Assembly: GCF_019602855.1 (NCBI RefSeq)
Contig: NZ_CP080769.1
Span: 186,001-250,000 of the forward strand
Length of the DNA: 64,000 bases
Source: Cupriavidus pinatubonensis
GTDB lineage: Bacteria > Pseudomonadota > Gammaproteobacteria > Burkholderiales > Burkholderiaceae
Direction of reading: 5' to 3'
Part shown: positions 34,088 through 42,983 of the stretch, in pieces
How positions within the stretch are numbered: position 1 is the first letter of the stretch
Layout of the letters: every line of letters begins with the position of its first letter
Notes under the pieces: generated by a model
Seen by the model: the letters and a program-made list of their open reading frames with translations, nothing else
What the model was told of the DNA's origin: nothing
The model's database searches: none
Translations under genes and position numbers: made by a program

Positions 34088-35152
34088 CTATCGCATAGGT
34101 GGAACCACGTGAACGCGTGAAGTGAACCCAGCACCACGACGCGACGGCGCACTTGCATTCTCGTTCTCCCCGTAGAAGAACGTTGGGTATGGGGCGAGAT
34201 GTCTCAGGAAAGGCTGCACGTCCCGGCTTCCGATGCAGATCTTCGATCGCTCGGAGGCCGCGCCCAGCAGGACCTCTCTTGCTGCCTGGTCTGCCTTTTC
34301 CATTCCTACGGCGCGCGCCCGCTGGTCGGTGAGATCATCGTCGATCAACACATAGCGCCCCGGCAGCAGGTGGGAAAGCATGAAATCACTCAGCGCTTCC
34401 TGCACCGAGATCGACAGGCCGAACAGCCGTTTCGGCATGTTGGATGGATTAATGCCACCCCAATCGTAGGTTCCTCCCGCGCGATTGCGCCGCGGGTTCA
34501 CAGTGAATTTTGATGACATAGTGCCAATCGCCATGACGTGAATATCCAAGGGTGATCGAAGCAGGGAATACTGCGCCTCGTGCACGGCCAGCAACCCTGG
34601 GGCATTGGCGTAAAGGCCGCCGTCGACAAACTGATTATTATTGAACGTATAGCGTGCAAAATAAGCCGGCGCGGCGCTGGTGGCCATCGCGATATCCACA
34701 ATCCGGAACTTGTGATCCCGCTTGAAATTGATGTGGTGCGGCGTCTTGAAGATTTGAGGGCGCCCGGTGGAATAATTGATTGCAGGAACAACTACCCGGT
34801 GCGCGCACGCTCCCAACAGCCGTTCTCCGAACATGTGGCTATCAGAAAGCAATTCCGCCAGACGACGCGAAGAGAAAGGGGCCCGCCAGATACCAGCAAG
34901 CGACCAGCGCCGCATGAAGATCTTCTCCCCATATTCTGTCAGCAAGGCGACAATGCGGCTCGCCGGCACTTCAAGCGCCAATGCCAGCGCAATGATCCCG
35001 CCAATCGAGGTTCCGGCGATCAGGTCAAATCGGCTCGCGATCGGTGCACCGATTTCATCCTCTATATCGGCCAGCACCTTGGCCGTGTACAGGCCCCGGA
35101 AGCCGCCGCCCGAGAGCGCCAGGATCTGGAATCTGGAAGATGTCTGGTCCAA
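34088..35152 (-). CDS. CapV-like patatin phospholipase, orphan
   Basis: The 354-residue protein has all patatin landmarks: oxyanion loop GGGFRG (15-20), nucleophile GTSIGG with Ser49, and catalytic Asp177 in FVDGGLYAN. The C-terminal regions (FSSRRLAELLSDSHMFGERLLG, YSTGRPQIFKTPHH, ATSAAPAYF) match CapV, the cyclic-dinucleotide-activated phospholipase effector of CBASS phage defence, better than generic patatins. No CD-NTase or Cap2/Cap3 gene is within the window, so it is an orphan or a plain lipase. The nearest nucleotide-second-messenger gene is the large GGDEF-EAL protein, divergently placed beyond a 600 bp spacer. Active-site residues are intact. Confidence 0.75.
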   Translation of the reverse strand: MDQTSSRFQILALSGGGFRGLYTAKVLADIEDEIGAPIASRFDLIAGTSIGGIIALALALEVPASRIVALLTEYGEKIFMRRWSLAGIWRAPFSSRRLAELLSDSHMFGERLLGACAHRVVVPAINYSTGRPQIFKTPHHINFKRDHKFRIVDIAMATSAAPAYFARYTFNNNQFVDGGLYANAPGLLAVHEAQYSLLRSPLDIHVMAIGTMSSKFTVNPRRNRAGGTYDWGGINPSNMPKRLFGLSISVQEALSDFMLSHLLPGRYVLIDDDLTDQRARAVGMEKADQAAREVLLGAASERSKICIGSRDVQPFLRHLAPYPTFFYGENENASAPSRRGAGFTSRVHVVPPMR

Positions 35153-35752
35153 GAACTCCCCCTGCAGACGTATGAGTCCACCGATTTTTCACGGTGAGAA
35201 AGCGGGGTCTCAGTAACTATCTCAGCCGGCTTCTCGAACCGAGCATCAGTTTTGAGGTCTCGTGGACAGGGCGCCCGAGATGCCATGCGCATCCATACTA
35301 GACGACGACCGAATTTTTTACAGCAAGTGTCCAGCCGCCGGGATCGACGGATCATCGTTCCCTGTCAGTACAGGTAATTAGAAATAATTTAATTCTGATT
35401 TTCACCATATTGCTATCGCACCAAGTGGTGGTTGCTTTCCACTGGAACCAACGGCTCGCTTTTAACCGCGCGGCAAAGCGGCGGGTATCGCTTCCGTCGT
35501 GCCTCGCCAGGCCGGGCATGTTCGCCGTGGCGACTTCCGCCTGCATGCTGTGCGGGCCACTTCTTACCCCCACTTAAGTGGGGGGGGTAGGTCGAAACAT
35601 TCAGCGCCAGTCAACCCCGGCCTACTATAGATTGTTAAGACATTTAAAACAGATGTTCGAATAGTCGTATCAGCTGTAGTTCATTTTTTGTATCAGTCGT
35701 TGGCGGCAATCGCTACTTGCCTTGCCGCCGTCGACATCCGGGGGAAACAATC
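35153..35752. other. Shared intergenic region of the patatin and GGDEF-EAL genes
   Basis: Six hundred bases without a supported gene, AT-rich at 35370-35430. They contain the palindrome listed at 35567-35584 and would hold both divergent promoters. Confidence 0.45.
35567..35584. promoter_or_regulatory. Perfect 18-bp palindrome CCCCCACTTAAGTGGGGG
   Basis: The site lies about 170 bp before the GGDEF-EAL start. A 15-of-16 match (CCCCACCTAAGTGGGG) is at 41031-41046, and looser C4-N8-G4 versions at about 55964-55982 and 56975-56990. It looks like a dimeric regulator's operator; it has no T-tract and is not a typical terminator. Confidence 0.5.
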
Positions 35753-38700
35753 TTGCGCCAGACGCTTGCGCGCATGCTGCGCCCGTTTGGGCGTCTTGGG
35801 TCGTGCACCATCACGGCGGGCACCTTGCTGCTTGGCGTGATGACGACGGCCTTCGTCTTTGTCTTCTGCACCAATCTGCTGGAAAAGGACGTCCGTCTGC
35901 GTTTTGAGAACGATACTGGCGACGTGATCCAGCAAATCGATACTCGGATCCGCCTCTATACCGACGTACTGGTCACCATGCAGGCGCTGTTTGGCGCCAG
36001 TGAACATGTCTCGCGTGGCGAGTTTCGCGATTTCGTCAGCGGGCTGAACCTGCCACAACGCTATCCTGGTTTCCAGACGCTGAACTACGCGCCGTATGTA
36101 CCGGCCGACGAACTCGATGCCTTCGTGGCCCGTCAGCGCAGCGACCCCATCCTGCGCGAGGCCGGCGTAACGTTCAACGTGCGTCCCCCTAGCCGCCGGC
36201 CCGGCCACTTCGTGCTGACCTTTGTCGAGCCGCTCGACATCAACCTCGCGTCGGTCGGCATCGATATGGGCGCCGAGCCACGCCGTCTTGCTGCGCTTGA
36301 GCGGGCGCGCGATACCGGCCAGTCGGTCAGTAGCGGCCGCCTGATCTTCAGCGAGGGCAAGAACCCGCACGTCGGCATCGCCCTGCGCTTGCCGGTGTAT
36401 CGCAAGGGGCCGAACCTGGACTCCGTGGCGGCGCGGCGCAGCGCCTATGTCGGCTCGGTGGGCGCGGGAATCCGGGTGAATGATCTGATGAGGGACCTGA
36501 CCAGTAACGAGAACCTGCGCAGGATCCGGTTCCGCGTTTATGACGCCGGAGATTTCGCCGAGCCGGCGGTCTCGCCCTCCGCCACCAATCTGCTCTATGA
36601 CAGCGTGACTGGACTGGTCACGCATGGCGGGGCGGCAAGCGAGGATGGCGGATCCATTCGCGGCACGAATTCGCACGTCCTGAGCATGGTCGTGGTGCGG
36701 AACTTCGGAGGACGGCGCTGGGTGATCGCGTTTTCAGCCGATGCGACAGCGATCAGTGGTCCTCAGCGTTACCTTCCGGCGCTGGTGATGATCTCCGGCT
36801 TGATCATCAGCGTGCTGCTGAGCTGGCTGGCCTACGCGTTGTCGAGTTCACGGGCGCGCGCCGTTGCCGTCGCCGAACAGATGACGTACAACCTGCGTGA
36901 AAGCCAGGCTGCCCTCTCTGAGGCGCAGCAGATCGCCCGCCTTGGCGACTGGCGCATCGACCTGGAAAAGAGCAGCGCGCACTTTTCCCGCGAAATGGCC
37001 CGGCTGCTCGGCTGGCGCGGCGACAAACCGACCCCGGAAACGTTGTTCGAGGCGATTGACGCCGGCTACCGCATCGTGCTGCGCGAGAAGATGCAGGCAG
37101 CCTTGCTGGATCGCCTGCCATTTGAGTTCGAGTGTCCCTACCGGTTCCGGGGCCGGCGCCGCGGCTGGCTGCACCTGATCGGGCACGCGCATGGTGCGCA
37201 GGACAGCGCCGTCTTGCGGGGAACCGCGCAGGACATCAGCCAGCGCAAGTCCGCGGAGCAAGCCCAGGCGCAGGAACACCAGATCGCCTTGCACCTGGCC
37301 ACTGCCACCAGCGAAACCGAGGTATTGGAAGATATCGTCCACACACTGCTTGAAGGCATGGACTGGGAGGCCGGCGCTTTCTGGCCCAGCGAGGATACCC
37401 ATGGGTTGAAGCTGCCGTCCGTCACCCTTGCCCGTGTCAAGGCGCTGGAGCCCTGGCTCGCTGAACACCCTGAGTGTCTGGCCCGTGAGGCTTATTCCCA
37501 TGTGCCCCAATGGTATGCAAACCGAAGCGCGCTGGCCCGCCATGGGCAAGCCCGGTGGCTCGTGGCGGGCGGTATCCGGGCGGTGTTCGCCTTCCCGCTG
37601 AACAGAGGCCCCGTGACGCTCGGCGTCGTCGAACTCTATTCCCGCGCACGGCGCAGCCCGGATGCGCACGCGCTCACCATGGCGAGCGGTATTGCCAATC
37701 AGACAGGTCACTACCTGCTAAGGCGCCAGGCCGAGGAGGACCTGCGCTTCATCGCCAATCACGATGCCCTGACCGGCTTGCCGAACCGGCTGATGTTCAA
37801 GGCCGAGTTCGAGAAGGCGCTGACACGCGCGCGCAACAGCGAGCAGGCGCTGCATGTCATCTTTGTCGACCTCGACGAATTCAAGGTCGTCAATGACACC
37901 ATTGGCCACAACGCTGGCGATGCCGTGCTGCGCGAGATGGCCGACCGCCTACGCGAAAGCCTGCCCGACGTAGAACTGATCAGCCGCTTCGGTGGCGATG
38001 AATTCATCGTGCTGCTGGACCCCAAGGGCGACACGACGATCCTGGGCCGGACGATCGCCAGGATCCAGGCTGCACTTGAGCTCGCTTTCATCGTCAATGA
38101 CACGCCGATTCACATGACGGCAAGCATCGGCATCAGCTCGTTCCCCGAGGACGGCAACGACTGGCAAACGCTGCTCAAGCATGCCGACCTGGCCATGTAC
38201 GGTGCCAAGCAGATTGGCAGGAACGGCTACCAGTTCTATTGCCAGCGCATGAGCGCGTCCCTGCAGCGGCGCATCGACATGGAATCGCACCTTCGCCGAG
38301 CCATCGAGCAGCAGGAATTTATCCTCTACTACCAGCCGCGCATTGTGCTCGATTCGGGGGCGTGTACGGCAGTGGAGGCACTGATCCGGTGGCGCCACCC
38401 GGACCTCGGCTTGATCATGCCTGCAGATTTCATTCCGTTCGCCGAGCAGAGCGGCATCATTGTCGACATCGGCGCGTGGGCCTTGCGTGAAGCATGCCGT
38501 CAGAATGCCGCATGGGTCGCGCAAGGACTGCCGCCAGTGCGCGTCGCGGTCAACCTCTCTGCACGGCAATTCGCCGACAAGTCGCTCCGGCTCACCATCA
38601 TCGATGCCCTGCGACAAGCGAGGCTGCCAGGCAACCTGCTAGAGCTTGAACTAACCGAAAGCATGGTCATGCACGATGCCGAACGGGCCTCGCGCTGGCT

Positions 38701-39082
38701 CTCGCGCCTCAAGCGAATAGGCGTGCGATTGGCGATCGACGACTTCGGCACCGGCTATTCCTCGCTCGCCTACCTGAGCCGCTTCCCGATCGATACCGTC
38801 AAGATCGACCGCAGCTTCGTCCGCTATATACCGGAAAGCCGCAGCGACACGCAGATTACCTCCGCGGTGATCGGACTCGGCCACCGGCTCGGCCTGGAAG
38901 TGGTCGCCGAAGGCGTGGAAAACGAGGCGCAGCTCGAGTTTCTGCGCAGCGAGGGCTGCGACGAAGTCCAGGGCTACTACTTCAGCCATCCACTGCCGCC
39001 GGCGAAGATCACTGCGTTCCTGGCCAGCCGCATGGAGAATGGTCCCGGTTTCGAGCGGGGACCACAACCGATGCGCGCCTGA
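35753..39082 (+). CDS. Bifunctional c-di-GMP enzyme: CHASE, PAS, GAF, GGDEF, EAL
   Basis: I place the start at the TTG at 35753, five bases after GGGGGAAA; the ATG at 35774 is the alternative. About 1109 residues. Transmembrane helices at about 20-42 and 345-365 enclose a periplasmic CHASE domain (VSGLNLPQRYPGFQTLNYAPYV, DIGxxxGAEPRRLAALERARDTG). Cytoplasmic PAS (about 380-500) and GAF (about 515-655) domains follow. The GGDEF domain has RFGGDEF intact (about 755). The EAL domain (about 845-1090) keeps EALIRWRHP, ELTESMVM, DDFGTGYSSL, KIDRSFV and VAEGVE. So both synthesis and hydrolysis motifs are intact. It leads into the Tyr-Cys repeat gene 46 bases downstream. No RxxD I-site is clear. Confidence 0.92.
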   Translation: MRQTLARMLRPFGRLGSCTITAGTLLLGVMTTAFVFVFCTNLLEKDVRLRFENDTGDVIQQIDTRIRLYTDVLVTMQALFGASEHVSRGEFRDFVSGLNLPQRYPGFQTLNYAPYVPADELDAFVARQRSDPILREAGVTFNVRPPSRRPGHFVLTFVEPLDINLASVGIDMGAEPRRLAALERARDTGQSVSSGRLIFSEGKNPHVGIALRLPVYRKGPNLDSVAARRSAYVGSVGAGIRVNDLMRDLTSNENLRRIRFRVYDAGDFAEPAVSPSATNLLYDSVTGLVTHGGAASEDGGSIRGTNSHVLSMVVVRNFGGRRWVIAFSADATAISGPQRYLPALVMISGLIISVLLSWLAYALSSSRARAVAVAEQMTYNLRESQAALSEAQQIARLGDWRIDLEKSSAHFSREMARLLGWRGDKPTPETLFEAIDAGYRIVLREKMQAALLDRLPFEFECPYRFRGRRRGWLHLIGHAHGAQDSAVLRGTAQDISQRKSAEQAQAQEHQIALHLATATSETEVLEDIVHTLLEGMDWEAGAFWPSEDTHGLKLPSVTLARVKALEPWLAEHPECLAREAYSHVPQWYANRSALARHGQARWLVAGGIRAVFAFPLNRGPVTLGVVELYSRARRSPDAHALTMASGIANQTGHYLLRRQAEEDLRFIANHDALTGLPNRLMFKAEFEKALTRARNSEQALHVIFVDLDEFKVVNDTIGHNAGDAVLREMADRLRESLPDVELISRFGGDEFIVLLDPKGDTTILGRTIARIQAALELAFIVNDTPIHMTASIGISSFPEDGNDWQTLLKHADLAMYGAKQIGRNGYQFYCQRMSASLQRRIDMESHLRRAIEQQEFILYYQPRIVLDSGACTAVEALIRWRHPDLGLIMPADFIPFAEQSGIIVDIGAWALREACRQNAAWVAQGLPPVRVAVNLSARQFADKSLRLTIIDALRQARLPGNLLELELTESMVMHDAERASRWLSRLKRIGVRLAIDDFGTGYSSLAYLSRFPIDTVKIDRSFVRYIPESRSDTQITSAVIGLGHRLGLEVVAEGVENEAQLEFLRSEGCDEVQGYYFSHPLPPAKITAFLASRMENGPGFERGPQPMRA

Positions 39083-39128
39083 TTGGGTCCGGCGCGTCTT
39101 TACGTAGTCCAACAATAAGGAGTGAATC

Positions 39129-39767
39129 ATGCGGGACCGTACCGTTGAAATCATGTGGCAGGCCATCGACGCGCTTGACTTTTCCAGGATCAAGGCCAAG
39201 CTGTCGCACCAGAAACAGGTGCAGTGGACCCCGGAATCGCTGGAGTCGGCGGAAGCTGGCTACCGTCAATTCCTCAAGATGGCGGCGAAGTATCCCGGCG
39301 TGCCTGCCGTTCCCAGCGAGCAAGTGGATGCGTTCTGGCACGCCCACATTCTGGATACGAGGCGTTATGCGAGCGACTGCGTGAACATCTTTGGGCATGT
39401 GCTGCACCACGATCCGTACGTTGGCATCGATGGCCCGGAAGATGAAGCGCGCCTGTTTGAAATGGCCGCGCAGAGCGACGTGCTGAGTATGCGCGAGTTC
39501 GGCCGCCCGTTGACTTCAGCTTCGTATTTCGCTCAGGCGGCAGCGGACGAGCCCGCTTACTGTGCTCGCGAGGCGACTGCGGCGGAACCGGCCTACTGTG
39601 CTCGAATGGCCAAGGGACCTTCGTATTGCGCGCGCATGGGCAAGGCCCTCGAACCTGCATACTGTGCTCGCGAAGCGACAGCCAATGAAGTCGTCAAGCG
39701 GGATCACGCAGCTGGCGGCCGGGCGGCCTATTGCGCCCTGACGTTGTCCCAGCCCGCGTCCTGCTAA
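39129..39767 (+). CDS. GRDP-like domain protein with C-terminal Tyr-Cys repeats
   Basis: AAGGAG lies eight bases before the ATG. The first 125 residues resemble glycine-rich-domain (GRDP/DUF1399-like) proteins: AGYRQFLKMAAKYPG, VDAFWHAHILDTRRYASDC, FGHVLHHDPYVGIDGPEDEARLFEMAAQSD. The tail repeats a Tyr-Cys unit five times (Tyr-Cys at 144-145, 156-157, 166-167, 178-179, 201-202), as PAYCAREA, PAYCARM, PSYCARM, PAYCAREA and AAYCAL, ending PASC. Such an array resembles core repeats of a modified peptide precursor, or a metal or redox-active Cys/Tyr tail. No modification enzyme or exporter lies nearby. It is in the same direction as, and 46 bases after, the GGDEF-EAL gene, so probably co-transcribed. 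Confidence 0.75.
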   Translation: MRDRTVEIMWQAIDALDFSRIKAKLSHQKQVQWTPESLESAEAGYRQFLKMAAKYPGVPAVPSEQVDAFWHAHILDTRRYASDCVNIFGHVLHHDPYVGIDGPEDEARLFEMAAQSDVLSMREFGRPLTSASYFAQAAADEPAYCAREATAAEPAYCARMAKGPSYCARMGKALEPAYCAREATANEVVKRDHAAGGRAAYCALTLSQPASC

Positions 39768-40304
39768 CGGCCGGCTCAAACAGAAGACCGTCAGGTTGCG
39801 AGGTCGACCATGGGTGCTTGCGGTCATGGCGCGGTGTAAGCACCGAGATGTTCATAGTCTGAAGCTGCCGTACGGCTTCCGATCGTGCCTGCACGGCTGG
39901 TGTTGCCTGCAGGCGACGGCACGCGCATTGGTCACCTCCAGGTTGGCGCGGCACGATGGCTGCGGCAGCTTCCGGATGGGCCAAGTCCAGAACGAGCTCG
40001 CAACGCGCCCCGCTGCTTCAGGCTTTACTCGTCCGCTTCCATCGCGCTTGCCACATGACTGCGCGTGCGCAGCCTTTACAGTGTTTGGTAATCTTCTGCG
40101 CGCAGGCAACACGACGGAATGCCTGTCTCTAGGCATGACACCGCAACCATGCGCATGGTGCCGCCCAGCGACGGACTCCGCCGCACAGCGGCCCTTGATC
40201 CGGCCAACCCTCTGGCGCTGTCTTTAGACTTCGTGCAAAGCAAAACCAAAGCCGTGCCTCAACGCTTGCCCACCGCCCGCTCTATCTCTCCCGTGGAAGA
40301 ACCT
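39768..40304. other. 537 bp without a supported gene
   Basis: A 143-codon plus frame at 39796 has Cys/Arg-rich, non-protein-like sequence and I reject it. The end of the region leads into the DUF2188 gene. Confidence 0.35.
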
Positions 40305-40532
40305 ATGGAACGAAGGATTATTCGTGTTGTGCCGGCCGTGCGCGGGTGGGCTGTACTGGTACCAGGGAACAATGAAGCGCAATGTCAGTGTTCAACGATG
40401 GAGGATGCCATCGCGGCTGGCTGGGCGCTTGCAAAGTGTGAGAATGCCGAACTGCATATCACTCGGCATGATGGCATTGTGCGCCCGGGGGCGGATCCCG
40501 GGGTACGACAAAATAGAAGAAAGAATGGGTGA
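40305..40532 (+). CDS. DUF2188-like small protein, second copy
   Basis: From the ATG at 40305 (GGAAGAACCT upstream) the 75-residue protein reads MERRIIRVVPAVRGWAVLVP, then STMEDAIAAGWALAKCENAELHITRHDGIVRPGADPG. It has the same pattern as 14897-15121: RVV strand, GW, helix after a dAIAAG, and LHIxxHDG hairpin. The tail RQNRRKNG is extra. The upstream-open part of the frame is not conserved. Function unknown. Confidence 0.68.
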   Translation: MERRIIRVVPAVRGWAVLVPGNNEAQCQCSTMEDAIAAGWALAKCENAELHITRHDGIVRPGADPGVRQNRRKNG

Positions 40533-41130
40533 ATTGCGTATTAACCTTGACAGAGGTGGATCCACAACAGAAACGTTGGACGTATGACGAGATCACAGCC
40601 TGAGTGCAACCATTAGCACGGGCGCCCATTAAAATGGCTCTGCTCAGTTGGGTAGGAACTTGGCGCCCCCAGCAGACCGCAGAAGCGGAGTACCTCAGTG
40701 ATTGCCGCCACGTCCGTTGGCCCGGGGGGCGAATTCTCACATTGCGCATCATTCTTATTATCCTTCCTACTGACGATCGCTTTGGAAGCACATCGTGTCG
40801 AACATTACGCATGCTCCAGCTTGGTCTGCACGGATTTTGAATATACGCACGAAAAATGCTGCCTCACTCGATGTGCGGTCCTCAATGCCATTGCTCGGTG
40901 AACTGGTACATATAGTTGTTGCCCCGTTCCCTGCCGCGACCTTGCGCATGTGCCAAGGTGCTTGCTCCCAGCAACATGCGCGCGAGCGGTTGCTAGGAGA
41001 TCGCACTTTAGACCGAACACGGAAGCTGCACCCCACCTAAGTGGGGCGCTTCCCTTTTTGGAATCCCGGCATTTGTCGCCTACTATGCGCGTACAACGAA
41101 ATGAATCTTAGATGTGTCTAGAACGGGGGT
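40533..41130. other. 598 bp non-coding region before a terminator
   Basis: No credible gene. It holds the CCCCACCTAAGTGGGG site at 41031-41046, and a possible TTTGGA/TACTAT promoter at about 41055-41085 leading to the terminator at 41131-41168. A short RNA of roughly 75 nt could be made. Confidence 0.35.
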
Positions 41131-41167
41131 AAGGCCTCTGGTCAGAATGGATCAGAGGCCTTTTTTT
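41090..41167 (+). ncRNA. Candidate small RNA ending in an intrinsic terminator
   Basis: The strong terminator at 41131-41168 has no gene in front of it. A TACTAT -10-like box lies near 41080 with TTTGGA about 18 bp upstream. The interval has no good reading frame. The ISL3 element interrupts the sequence just after the U-tract. Speculative. Confidence 0.28.
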
Positions 41168-41168
41168 C
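41131..41168 (+). terminator. Intrinsic terminator, target of ISL3 copy 1
   Basis: AAGGCCTCTG (41131-41140) and CAGAGGCCTT (41153-41162) form a 10-bp stem with a 12-base loop, followed by T residues to 41167. The T-tract plus C (TTTTTTTC) is duplicated on the other side of the insertion sequence. Confidence 0.88.
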
Positions 41169-42501
41169 GGTTCTTCACCGATTTCCGGGGAAGGCCGCCC
41201 GGATCTTCAGGAAGAAGTAATGGTCATCACGGAAGCCATAGGCCATCCGTTTGATGACCTTGATCCGGTTATTAATGCCCTCTACCAGATTGGTTCCCAA
41301 CGGCCAGCGGCTATGAGCCAGGATGCCTGGCAGGTATGGCTTGAGGCGTTTGGCGAACAGGCACAGAGGTACGATGCCGCTGGCCATTGCGCGCTCGTAC
41401 CACCCTTGCCAGAAGCGCCGGGCGTAGCCGGGATGCCGGTATGTCCAAAGCGTCTTGAGATCGTCCTTGAGCACGTAGACGGTCATCAGCGCCTGGTTGG
41501 CAGCCAGTATTTCATCAAGCCGGATCTGATCGGCCTCACGGGTGACGTTCTCCCGATTGCGCAGCAGTAACCAGCGAGAAGACTTCACCACCTTACGGGC
41601 GGCCTTGTCGCCGCGCAGCCGATTAGCCTCGTCCACCCTAACCCGGTCGATGACTTCACGGCCGTACTTGGCCACCACATGGAAGAGGTCATAGACGACC
41701 TGTGCTTGTGGGCAATGCATCTGCACTTCAAGGTCGTAAGCGGTATTCATGTCCATCACCGCGGCGCGAAGCTGGGCGCAGCCTTCGGGACCAAGCAGCT
41801 TGAAGAAGGGTCGGATTTCCTCTCGCGAACGTCCGCGCCCAACCCAGAGTACCCGCTTGCTCGACGGCTCGACGATGACCGTGGCATAGCGATGGCCCTT
41901 CTGGATAGCAAACTCGTCCATCGCGATCACGGTGACGCCTTTCAGGTCGACCGGCCCCAGTTCCCGCTCCAGATAGCGCAGGTCGATGCGCTTGACGGTA
42001 GTCCAGGCCAATTGGTAGAAGCGCGCGACATGGCGCAACGACATGACTTTGCACAGTCGCGCTACGCTGGCGGCTAGCCGCGTTGTCACCCGCGCATAGG
42101 GTGCGAGCCAGTCCAGGCGCTCCAGCTTCGGGCCACATCGCCGGCAAGCCAGACGAAGTCGCGGCACGACCAACTCCACCGGAATCTCGAACATTGGCAG
42201 ATCCCGCACGCGCCGCTCTACCCGATCGTGGATGCTGCTAACGCCCCGACCACAGCCATCGCAGCACCGTCTCCGGCGCCCCTTAGGTTCCAGCCGGACG
42301 ATGCAAATGCGCTGCCCATTACGGGTCTCCTCCCAACTATCGCGCAGGCGATAGCCTTCCCAGCAGCCGAGCTGGGCCATACAATCGCGCAGGGCCAACC
42401 TCCACCTTCCTGATTCTTGTTGTGTCGCAACTCCAAGATAACAGTGGTGGGCGTGTTGGCCCTTTTTGTTTCTAAACGGTCACGCAGATCGGCGAAGAAC
42501 C
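41169..42501 (-). mobile_element. ISL3-family insertion sequence, copy 1 (1,333 bp)
   Basis: Ends are GGTTCTTCACCGATTTCCG at 41169 and, inverted, GGTTCTTCGCCGATCTGCG at 42501: imperfect terminal repeats matching at 16 of 19 positions. The flanks TTTTTTTC at 41161-41168 and 42502-42509 are an 8-bp target duplication, usual for ISL3. The element appears base-for-base the same as 48339-49671 and has one transposase gene. Confidence 0.93.
41175..42398 (-). CDS. ISL3-family transposase, copy 1
   Basis: The 407-residue protein begins MALRDCMAQLGCWEGYRLRD. It has an N-terminal zinc finger (CCDGCGRG, later CRRCGPKLERLDWLAPYARVT), a helix-turn-helix (LCKVMSLRHVARFYQLAWTTVKRID) and the DDE catalytic core: VIAMDEFAIQKGH, AAVMDMNTAYD, and a final glutamate in NLVEGINNRIKVIKRMAYGFRD. 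It has full length and no frameshift, so the element can be active. The protein is identical to the one in copy 2. Confidence 0.95.
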   Translation of the reverse strand: MALRDCMAQLGCWEGYRLRDSWEETRNGQRICIVRLEPKGRRRRCCDGCGRGVSSIHDRVERRVRDLPMFEIPVELVVPRLRLACRRCGPKLERLDWLAPYARVTTRLAASVARLCKVMSLRHVARFYQLAWTTVKRIDLRYLERELGPVDLKGVTVIAMDEFAIQKGHRYATVIVEPSSKRVLWVGRGRSREEIRPFFKLLGPEGCAQLRAAVMDMNTAYDLEVQMHCPQAQVVYDLFHVVAKYGREVIDRVRVDEANRLRGDKAARKVVKSSRWLLLRNRENVTREADQIRLDEILAANQALMTVYVLKDDLKTLWTYRHPGYARRFWQGWYERAMASGIVPLCLFAKRLKPYLPGILAHSRWPLGTNLVEGINNRIKVIKRMAYGFRDDHYFFLKIRAAFPGNR

Positions 42502-42789
42502 TTTTTTTCCGGTTAACACCGCAGCGACTGATGGCGACAATGACGTCGTCCATAGCTGAGCTCACCAGCTCTGGCGTGCCGGGTGTCTCGTAGCATTGGC
42601 CCTTCTGCCAGCAGCATGCAGTGTCCACGGAGATGTACTGACCGTGAGTCCCCCGCCAAGGCGGAACTGACCCTGGCAGGTGAGGTCCTTAGGCCAAGGG
42701 TACTTTCCCTGTCGCCGCTGAAGGCACTACCAGTCTCAACGCAGACGTTCCGTCCTACCAGCACCGGGCAGCATGAGCGCAAATATGTG

Positions 42790-42980
42790 GGAACTGCCTG
42801 GTGGACGTTCAGGTAACTGAGATGCGCTCGCGTATGAGCTCGCCCTTTAGCGAGCAGAAGAAGCGCTCCACCACCGCGTTGTCCCACTGCCGCGACCTTG
42901 CGCAAGCCCAGGGGGACATCATCGACTACGTGCTGTTCTTCTACAACCGGCAAAGATTGCATTCGGCAACGATGAACATT
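42790..42980. pseudogene. IS3 orfB fragments in opposite orientations
   Basis: Reading the minus strand down from about 42893 gives SRQWDNAVVERFFCSLKGELIRERI, the DNAVxExFF-LK motif of IS3 orfB. Reading the plus strand up from about 42893 gives CRDLAQAQGDIIDYVLFFYNRQRLHSAT, the next part of the same protein (TRDxARxDIxxYIxxFYNRxRxHS). The two pieces are head to head, so the gene was inverted at about 42893. Confidence 0.65.
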
Positions 42981-42983
42981 TAA

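Noticed and set aside
34088..35152. Complete CBASS operon
   Set aside because: No CD-NTase, Cap2 or Cap3 gene is found on either side within the window; only the effector-like gene is present.
35693..36676. Minus-strand frame of 327 codons and others over 36.8-38.6 kb
   Set aside because: Shadows of the GGDEF-EAL gene, whose motifs are unambiguous.
39796..40227. Plus-strand frame of 143 codons after the Tyr-Cys repeat gene, considered as a partner enzyme
   Set aside because: Rich in Cys, Arg and Pro, without motif, ribosome binding site or domain pattern.
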